From contig CAYTZS010000162.1 of NCBI GenBank assembly GCA_964442355.1, forward strand, positions 1-12,022: DNA of 12,022 nucleotides. Reading direction: 5' to 3'. Shown here piece by piece: positions 7,801-12,022 of the stretch. Positions within the stretch are counted from its first letter, which is position 1. Every line of letters starts with the position of its first letter. The notes below the pieces were generated by a model. That model was not told the origin of the DNA. It was given only the letters and a program-made list of their open reading frames with translations, and ran no database searches. Source of the stretch: UBA6168 sp964442355 (GTDB lineage: Bacteria > Bacteroidota > Bacteroidia > Chitinophagales > Saprospiraceae). Made by a program: the position numbers and the translations under genes.

Positions 7801-10800
7801 TCCATTGACAATTTCCACAGCTATCGGGTGAACAACGCTGAGGTGGATATCAGCAATACCAGAACAGTTGTCAGATGCCAAGGCCGAGAGTGGTATCTCA
7901 GTGGCACTGCAAGGCAGTGGATGAGCGCCAGCAATGTTTGCATTGACCTGAATATTGCTGGCTGTGATGTTCGGGGGCAATGAATCTTCAACTTTGATTA
8001 CCTGAACATTATCCTCACCACCCATGCCACTGATGATGATGTCACCCGTACACCAATCAATCACAGTCCAAGTGCGGATAATCTCAAAAACACCAGTGAT
8101 ATTATCGCCACAAGGAAAAATCTTTTCGTCAGAATAGGTGACGTTGTATTTGCACCATTCTCCATCGATGTTGGCTGGGATACCAGAGCCAGTACCCGAT
8201 AACTGACTGCCAATCAGCGTAGGATTCACTTCAATTATCAAAGTGGCCGGGTCAACATCGGTAATATTACTCCTCAACCGACTAGCATTGATAATATTGG
8301 GGCGGGAAGCAAATTGGTTGCATTGCCAAACGATGTCGGATGGGAAATCAACGACTTGCGGCCTCTCCACGGTAATGATTTCAATACAAGGGGCTGAAGT
8401 ATTTCCGTATTCATCGGTGGCAAACCATGTCCGTTGGAACGTGACTTTGTTGTCGTCACAAGCATTGATGTCAATCTGGGTTACACCAGCCAACTCCAGT
8501 ACTGGAAAGAGGTCACAATTGTCGAAAAACAACGGTTCATCAACGGCATCGACTGCTTGAGTGCAGGGAATTGTCCAATCTTGACAAAGAATCGTAGGTG
8601 CTGTTTTGTCTTCAAGGATGATTTGCCCCCAGCACGAATTGCCATTATCGGGATCCATCACCTTGGCTATCAGGTACTGTCCAACCTCATCGCAAGTCAA
8701 CCAGTTGGAAAACTCAAAACCCATTTCATTGGTAATCGTGACGAGGTAGTCATCATAACAGCCGTAAGGTCCACCCTCAAGTATCATGTCTGCATTTACG
8801 TAAGTCGTACCAAATTCTCCAATAGTCAGGTGTACAACTGTATTGCAAGCTAAGGTTTGTGAGGGGTTTGGGAATTCAAGAACAACAACATCGAAAGTAC
8901 AGGTACTTGAGTTGCCCAAGTCATCGGTGGCTTGCATGACAACTGTGTTGTTGCCAATAGGAAAATAACTGCCAAAAGGTATCCCACCGATTTGAGTGAT
9001 ATCTGGAGAGAAATCGCAGTTGTCAACAGCAGTTACACCACTCAACTGAACTGCGGTTTCACAAAGTCCAGCCTGAAGCGTCACTGTTATGTTTGTCGGG
9101 CAATTGATGACAGGCGGCTCGATGTCGTTGATTTGCACGATGACAGAATGGAAATCATTGGCACAAACGCCACCTTGGTTGCCTGAATAGGTATTTATTG
9201 GAAACGGAATTGGAGCAGTAGCATTCGTCGTTTGATTGTCCAATGCATTTATCCCACTGAAGGACCAATTGCTCAATTGAAAAAAAGAAGCGTCAGGGCC
9301 TGTATTGTTGAAGCGATAAGCCCAGCCATCCAAGTAGTCCCAAGGTTGTCCGCTGCCGCTTAGATTGATATCACCAAAAATATCTATCACCATGCCATTG
9401 CAAAAAAGCTCTATGGCATCGTCGCCATTGATGCTTGGTGCATTTGCGTTCACGAAAGTTGGAGGAAATCCAAAAAATGCCTGAAATGCGGTCGCTTCGG
9501 TAGCTACCCAAATATGAGTTCCTGCTGCAATGGAAGTTGCGGGAAAAGTAAACTCTTGTCCGTCTGAACCGCCGCCATTGTTTGCGGAGCCAAAGCCGTA
9601 GGCACTTAAATCAGGTATGTCAGTTAATGCATAAAATTCCACGGCCTTTGGAATTCCACCAGTCAATGGGCCGTCTACAACGCCTGTGATAATTAAGTTG
9701 CCACACCCGCTGACACCATTGGTCACACCGTAGGTGCCCACATCTGAGCCAGCTAAATTTATCACGCCTGTAGCTGGGTTCAAATCCAAAAATGGGCCTC
9801 CATTAATTACGCCATAAGTGTACAAACCGTCTGTGCCAGTGGAATGTGTTGGTGCAGGATTGGTTGTTCCGTTGGGGCAAAACAAGCTGCTTGGATACGA
9901 AAATTCGGCATCAGCCTCCTCTAGAATCGTGATGGCTACTATATCCGTAGCACTAACACAAACCCCACCAGTGCTTGGAACAGTCCAAGTTAATAGCACA
10001 GATGTTCCAATTTCAGATGATGCAGGTGTGTAGGTGGATGTAGGACTGTTCACGTTGCTAAACGTACCTACCCCTCCTGACCAACTGCCACTGCCAGAGG
10101 CAGCCAGTGAAACTACTTCACCTTCGCAAACCAATTGATTCGGTCCTGCATCTGCAAAAGGTGGGGCTACGATTTGCACCTGACGAGTACAAGAGACAGA
10201 TGCAGCCAGTATATTAATGTGTTGACCAATCGGCCAAGGGTTCATGGCTGATGCATTGGTCATTGTTCCATCCAAAGCATCGATACCACTGAAAATCCAA
10301 TTGGCTTGAGGGAAGGTGTTTCCATCAGGACCGGTATTGTTTGCCCTGTAGGCCCACCCATCTAGGTAATCCCAGAAAGTGCCCGTGCCATCGACACCAA
10401 CTTGTCCAAATTGGTCAACTACGGTAGCTCCTTGAAATAGCCGAAATGCATCATCGCCATTGATGTTGACAACGTTGCTAGTGTAAGTTGGCGGGAATCC
10501 AAAATAAGCCGTGAAGTTGGGTATTTCTGTGGCAATCCAAATCCGAGTACCTGCGGTAGCCGGAACGTTTGGAAAAGTGAAGGCAGCTCCAGCTGTTGTG
10601 TTGCCATTGAAGTAAACCGAAATGCTGTAAGCACTTAAAGACGGGATGTTTTCCAACACGTAAAGTTCCATTGCTTTAGGCGTCCCCCCCGTGAGCGGTC
10701 CATCAACCACACCTACAATCACCATTGGACCATTGCTCATGGTATTCACAGTATTGGTCACATCGTACGTGCCGGGGCTGCTGGCGCTCAAGTCAATAAG

Positions 10801-11061
10801 GCCACTTCCAGCGTTTAGGCTCAACGTTGGGCCGCCTGAAACCACCATGTAGGTGTAGGTGCCATCACTACCAGTGCTGTGAGAAGGTGTTGGGTCTGAC
10901 CCATTTTGACAGTATGAAGAAGCGCTGTAAGTGAATTCTGCGGCTGGGTCGCAGGGGTTCTGCGAAAAGGATGGCAAGGCTTGAGAAAGCAGCAGTACCT
11001 TAAACAGAAGAAGTTTGCACCAATGCCAATTTGGGCATTGGGTAAGATTCGTTACTTTCAT
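4807..11061 (-). CDS. Giant secreted multidomain protein: LTD-like repeats, HYR/Ig-like modules, dockerin-like, cohesin-like, T9SS C-terminal domain
   Basis: A 2084-residue probable surface or secreted protein, numbered from the ATG at 11061. An in-frame TTG at 11079 is possible, but the ATG directly precedes a good signal peptide (residues 1-34, hydrophobic LLLFKVLLLS, cleavage near SFSQ). Order of parts: two copies of an Ig-like plus lamin-tail-like (LTD) unit at 40-284 and 383-626, with a PKD-like domain (ADAGPNQLVCEG) at 302-382 between them; HYR domain 643-729; about eight further Cys-containing Ig/HYR-type modules to 1665, each with a DNC-like motif and most with ATDxxGN; an Asp-rich calcium-binding-like stretch at 1422-1470; carboxypeptidase-regulatory/SdrD-B-like domain 1679-1731; dockerin-like region 1730-1848; cohesin-like domain 1873-1984; and a type-A T9SS sorting domain 2003-2084 (NTPNPFSDKTEIGFYLP, ends in TATRMMMLMD). 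No catalytic domain is recognisable, so adhesion, matrix or scaffold roles are inferred. It is transcribed alone, with its own terminator. Confidence 0.92.
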   Translation of the reverse strand: MKVTNLTQCPNWHWCKLLLFKVLLLSQALPSFSQNPCDPAAEFTYSASSYCQNGSDPTPSHSTGSDGTYTYMVVSGGPTLSLNAGSGLIDLSASSPGTYDVTNTVNTMSNGPMVIVGVVDGPLTGGTPKAMELYVLENIPSLSAYSISVYFNGNTTAGAAFTFPNVPATAGTRIWIATEIPNFTAYFGFPPTYTSNVVNINGDDAFRLFQGATVVDQFGQVGVDGTGTFWDYLDGWAYRANNTGPDGNTFPQANWIFSGIDALDGTMTNASAMNPWPIGQHINILAASVSCTRQVQIVAPPFADAGPNQLVCEGEVVSLAASGSGSWSGGVGTFSNVNSPTSTYTPASSEIGTSVLLTWTVPSTGGVCVSATDIVAITILEEADAEFSYPSSLFCPNGTTNPAPTHSTGTDGLYTYGVINGGPFLDLNPATGVINLAGSDVGTYGVTNGVSGCGNLIITGVVDGPLTGGIPKAVEFYALTDIPDLSAYGFGSANNGGGSDGQEFTFPATSIAAGTHIWVATEATAFQAFFGFPPTFVNANAPSINGDDAIELFCNGMVIDIFGDINLSGSGQPWDYLDGWAYRFNNTGPDASFFQLSNWSFSGINALDNQTTNATAPIPFPINTYSGNQGGVCANDFHSVIVQINDIEPPVINCPTNITVTLQAGLCETAVQLSGVTAVDNCDFSPDITQIGGIPFGSYFPIGNNTVVMQATDDLGNSSTCTFDVVVLEFPNPSQTLACNTVVHLTIGEFGTTYVNADMILEGGPYGCYDDYLVTITNEMGFEFSNWLTCDEVGQYLIAKVMDPDNGNSCWGQIILEDKTAPTILCQDWTIPCTQAVDAVDEPLFFDNCDLFPVLELAGVTQIDINACDDNKVTFQRTWFATDEYGNTSAPCIEIITVERPQVVDFPSDIVWQCNQFASRPNIINASRLRSNITDVDPATLIIEVNPTLIGSQLSGTGSGIPANIDGEWCKYNVTYSDEKIFPCGDNITGVFEIIRTWTVIDWCTGDIIISGMGGEDNVQVIKVEDSLPPNITASNIQVNANIAGAHPLPCSATEIPLSALASDNCSGIADIHLSVVHPIAVEIVNGQIPAPGLPINTPSQLYYVVTIQAFDNCGNVATKDVLLTVIDGIAPTPICVEITDVNLESTGKAEVFADAFNLASSDNCCLDKFEVRRMDDDPCDDGHFDLEFGPSVYFCCEDVGKTITVVFRAFDCFGNYNDCMVQVMVNDKLFPVLVSCPPSQRISCDWFADNIETQVASLPTAAEKSQYLDQVFGTPTFYDNCGLTVNRTYSSNLDQCLEGSIIRSFTATDGAGNTTVQPCSQTIFVDHVSDWAVEFPADITVNCGTTPPDFGEPKIFYETCELVAITYDDDLLTVVPDACYKIVRNWTLINWCVVGTNPGIIDQEVVEQPENQLGLPFPQCDVDGDGDCDGRTFRDSWRSGLPSNLRRPTVLDANRNLYPDTDLDTDPWDGYITYQQVIKVIDIVDPVFVAGCTIPKVCIEDNTCAVALTLPTPEVSDCSPDVTISAEINLGGVWMNGFGPFPNVPPGTYEVVYTAMDNCNNQTVCNTTVMVKDCKKPTPYCKTGIVVTLMNTVPPMIDVWASDLDDNSFDNCDTDLTFSFSPDTTKTSITFTCTNQNSTTFVDVWVTDDCGNQDFCSTFITVQDNAQGCADPLINLTGLVTNEDEEGIENVEIHLSGNSADMVQTDASGMYQFSGLVPGGDYSVVPVKDDNPLNGVTTFDLVLISKHILGVTLLDSPYKIIAADANKSGSVTTFDMVEIRKLILFITDDFQNNTSWRFVDKDFLFPNPMNPWASQFPELFNVNNVTDDQLNTDFIGIKVGDVNGSAVVNSYNDSSEDRTDGGDFKFKVNDQLLEVGQTVTIPFIANGVELSGFQFTLDFDADKLEFTDLDGGIVSEENFGYKMLANGAITASWNRPDGTSNAFEGQVFALTFKVKAKGQLHEMLSISSRYTKAEAYSKDLERTGVSLEFENSGKNHFGAALYQNTPNPFSDKTEIGFYLPQATDSRLTFTDVSGRTLKVVEGSFSAGYNKISLKRTELSTTGVVYYRLETTDYTATRMMMLMD
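4810..5055 (-). other. T9SS type-A C-terminal sorting domain within the giant protein
   Basis: Residues 2003-2084 begin with the characteristic NTPNPF motif, continue with a beta-sandwich pattern (FTDVSGRTLKVVEGSF, GYNKISL, GVVYYRLETTDY) and end in a short basic/hydrophobic tail. In Bacteroidota such domains direct passage through the PorV/PorU type IX machinery and are usually cleaved on export, often with attachment to A-LPS. Export by T9SS is a family-based prediction; no secretion gene is in this window. Confidence 0.88.
5110..5445 (-). other. Cohesin-like domain within the giant protein
   Basis: Residues 1873-1984 follow the type I cohesin pattern: VGQTVTIPFIANGVELSGFQ, then FDADKLEF, an alternating beta segment with NGAITASW, and a closing GQVFALTFKVKAKG strand. 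Cohesins bind dockerins in cellulosomes. In non-cellulosomal bacteria such domains are common but their partners are mostly unknown. Confidence 0.72.
5518..5874 (-). other. Dockerin-like calcium-binding region within the giant protein
   Basis: Residues 1730-1848 carry paired dockerin-type segments: DDNPLNGVTTFDLVLISKHIL and ADANKSGSVTTFDMVEIRKLIL share the G-VTTFD-hydrophobic-I-K-IL signature of type I dockerin repeats. A third partial loop, VGDVNGSA, follows after an insertion of about 50 residues. Asp/Asn positions are consistent with calcium loops. Confidence 0.72.
9184..9915 (-). repeat. Second copy of the duplicated Ig-like + lamin-tail-like unit
   Basis: Residues 383-626 of the giant protein repeat residues 40-284. 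Shared segments include GVVDGPLTGG, INGDDA, the ten residues WDYLDGWAYR, NNTGPD, and an opening AEFxYxxSxxC...PxHSTGxDGxYTY. The copy is well diverged at the DNA level, so the duplication is not recent. Confidence 0.85.
10210..10944 (-). repeat. First copy of the duplicated Ig-like + lamin-tail-like unit
   Basis: Residues 40-284 of the giant protein: about 70 residues of a Bacteroidota-type Ig-like module (ending GTYDVTN) followed by a lamin-tail-like (LTD) domain beginning IVGVVDGPLTGG and ending near the NWIFSGIDALD motif. The same arrangement recurs at 9184-9915. In other bacteria LTD-type domains occur in secreted proteins and extracellular nucleases, probably as binding modules; no nuclease domain is seen here. 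Confidence 0.8.
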
Positions 11062-11202
11062 GAGATTATAATTTGTCAACCAATACCCTAATATTGTTCT
11101 GGCTAAAGTCTTTTTTGCTTGAAGTTAGTAAAAACGTGCTGTGCTTAATAACTACGGAGAATGGGTAAAATCAGTACTGGCTGGAAAGTCTTTATAGCAG
11201 GC

Positions 11203-11210
11203 CAAAGATA
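11203..11210 (-). promoter_or_regulatory. Candidate -7 element for the giant secreted-protein gene
   Basis: The minus strand reads TATCTTTG, a match to TAnnTTTG, about 140 nt before the ATG at 11061. No -33 TTG is found at the expected spacing, so the evidence is the motif and its position only. Confidence 0.35.
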
Positions 11211-11451
11211 AAGCCAATATACTTGTTCTACAGCTTTTTTTGATGACAATTTTTAGATAATTTATTTTTTTTCAATTCTATCGTCATTTGTGGCACATCG
11301 TCAATACAGTCGTTTCTAAGCTTTGAGCTAACTTACCTAAATTCCACATTGATTACAATTCGTCTGAACCGAAATTCTGGCACAGCACTATTTTTCTGAG
11401 AAAAGTTTCGAAGGATTTTCAAAAATATTTTATTTTTTAAAATACATCTAT

Positions 11452-11459
11452 TACCTTTG
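11452..11459 (+). promoter_or_regulatory. Candidate Bacteroidota promoter -7 element driving rightward transcription
   Basis: TACCTTTG matches TAnnTTTG and lies directly after a strongly AT-rich stretch (11421-11450). It would start a transcript near 11465, about 500 nt before the reading frame opening at 11967. A clear -33 TTTG is not present at the usual distance. Confidence 0.42.
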
Positions 11460-11465
11460 TAACAC

Positions 11466-11900
11466 TACAAAACGACTTCCGTAAGATTTAGGCAGAAGGG
11501 TATCCAAGTCACTTACCCTACACACACTGTAACCAATCAAAACTCGATTGGGAGATTGACATAAAGTTACTTGCGCTTATCGGCAAACAGTATTGCGCAC
11601 CTGTGAAACACTTGATAAACTTACTTTACTGAACTAAAGACACCTTTACCCACACTGTACGTGTGGCAGCTTGCCTCTGGAAAACAGAGACTTACCGAAA
11701 AAGCATTGCGCTTTCATCCCTGTTCTACATTTCCTAAGACAGGTCTTCAAAAAAACGGCAGGCAGATTATAATCCATCATTGGTTTTAAAAACAAGTTGG
11801 GAACTACTGCGACTGTGATAGGTTGGATTCAGCTATCGCTGTTTCTACCGCGTTCATCAGTTGTTAGGTGATTTGTCTGCCAGACAAAGGTTAGTGTAAT
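11466..11900 (+). ncRNA. Candidate structured RNA or long structured 5' leader
   Basis: Downstream of the plus-strand promoter candidate there are many short local stems in about 400 nt. Examples are AGGGTA/TACCCT (11497-11519), CCAATC/GATTGG (11533-11551), CCACAC/GTGTGG with a five-base loop (11650-11666), CTCTG/CAGAG with a GAAAA loop (11675-11689), a 7-bp stem including one G-T pair (11815-11839), and a 17-nt palindrome (11872-11888). Stems of 5-7 bp can arise by chance, so this is suggestive only. It does not match any RNA family I can recognise by eye. Confidence 0.25.
11872..11888. promoter_or_regulatory. 17-nt perfect palindrome, possible operator or small hairpin
   Basis: TTTGTCTG and CAGACAAA are perfect 8-bp inverted repeats around a single C at 11880. 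The symmetry suits a dimeric DNA-binding protein better than a hairpin, where the loop would be very tight. It lies about 80 nt before the reading frame at 11967. The cognate factor is unknown. Confidence 0.35.
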
Positions 11901-11966
11901 GCGAACTACTTGGAGCATTTGATGGCTAAGTTGTAATCCCTCGTTAATTTTTTAAACCCATGAGCA

Positions 11967-12022
11967 ATGACAAGTGAAACTACTCCTCACACTTTTCAGC
12001 AGGAACACTATTTGGTAAAGAG
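11967..12022 (+). CDS. Start of an unidentified protein, truncated by window edge
   Basis: An open frame from the ATG at 11967 to the window end gives MTSETTPHTFQQEHYLVK (18 codons). An earlier ATG at 11960, in another frame, ends after five codons, so it is not the start. No Shine-Dalgarno is visible; the upstream bases are AT-rich, as is common in Bacteroidota. The visible residues are polar with no signal peptide, which suggests a cytoplasmic protein. The fragment is too short to assign; a regulator or sigma factor would be possible but is a guess. Support is the location after a promoter candidate and the lack of stops. Confidence 0.4.
   Translation, partial: MTSETTPHTFQQEHYLVK

Larger units (their letters stand above)
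11062..11966. other. Long non-coding region with divergent promoter candidates and a hairpin-rich stretch
   Basis: About 900 nt with no reading frame of 60 codons or more on either strand and no recognisable tRNA, rRNA, tmRNA or RNase P signature. The left part (11080-11460) is AT-rich and would hold the minus-strand promoter and leader of the giant gene. The right part (11460-11900) follows a plus-strand TAnnTTTG element and contains short inverted repeats at 11497-11519, 11533-11551, 11572-11599, 11650-11666, 11675-11689, 11719-11743, 11815-11839 and 11872-11888. It is probably a long 5' leader or a small RNA. The minus strand has only a 43-codon frame beginning near 11777, not convincing as a gene. 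Confidence 0.6.

Noticed and set aside
4807..11061. Mobile element or phage tail-fibre origin for the giant gene
   Set aside because: There is no transposase, integrase, terminal inverted repeat or phage gene nearby, and the T9SS sorting domain and Saprospiria-type modules indicate a chromosomal secreted protein.
11059..11079. TTGACA and TATAAT words just before the giant gene's ATG on the minus strand
   Set aside because: The words are three bases apart rather than about 17, and this -35/-10 type is not used by Bacteroidota primary sigma factor; coincidental.
11331..11696. Three copies of ACTTACC about 180 nt apart (11331, 11511, 11690)
   Set aside because: Flanking bases do not align between copies, so this is not a tandem repeat; short AT-rich words at this frequency are likely to arise by chance.
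11660..11777. 43-codon minus-strand frame starting MDYNLPAVFLKT
   Set aside because: It is short and Lys/Cys-rich, has no ribosome-binding or promoter motif in front of it, and has no recognisable domain; not enough to call a small gene.
11062..11966. CRISPR array, tRNA, tmRNA or RNase P RNA in the long non-coding region
   Set aside because: There are no regularly spaced identical repeats, no T-loop or CCA-type ending, and none of the conserved tmRNA or RNase P core sequences.

Overview
The window most likely comes from a member of the Bacteroidota, probably a Saprospiria-type (Lewinella/Haliscomenobacter-like) bacterium. Four things suggest this. The largest protein ends in a type IX secretion (T9SS) sorting domain. 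It is built from HYR/Ig-like, dockerin-like and cohesin-like modules typical of that lineage. Start codons mostly lack Shine-Dalgarno sequences. Upstream regions carry TAnnTTTG (-7) elements, the Bacteroidota promoter signature. The lineage is inferred from protein style, not from a marker gene.

Layout, left to right. Positions 1-1001 (+) hold the C-terminal part of an aldose 1-epimerase (GalM family). Positions 1073-1969 (+) hold a complete NAD-dependent 3-hydroxyacyl-CoA (3-hydroxybutyryl-CoA) dehydrogenase. A minus-strand intrinsic terminator at 1971-2005 separates these from a convergent minus-strand block. In transcription order, that block is: a 2084-residue secreted multidomain protein (11061 to 4807) with its own terminator (4734-4767); an ECF-type sigma factor (4430 to 3849); and, 39 nt later, a 585-residue single-span membrane protein (3809 to 2052). 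The last two look like a sigma factor / membrane regulator operon, though the membrane protein has no recognisable zinc-binding anti-sigma domain.

Positions 11062-11966 contain no convincing gene. This stretch holds a candidate minus-strand promoter for the giant protein, an AT-rich centre, a good plus-strand TAnnTTTG element at 11452, and then about 450 nt with at least eight short inverted repeats. After these a plus-strand reading frame opens at 11967 and runs off the window. The hairpin-rich stretch is either a long structured 5' leader of that gene or an independent small RNA. It is the least explained part of the window.

The two metabolic genes appear ordinary. The accessory interest is in the giant T9SS cargo protein (a duplicated lamin-tail-like module, a run of Cys-containing HYR-type modules, dockerin-like and cohesin-like domains in one chain), the neighbouring sigma / membrane-protein pair, and the non-coding stretch at the right end.
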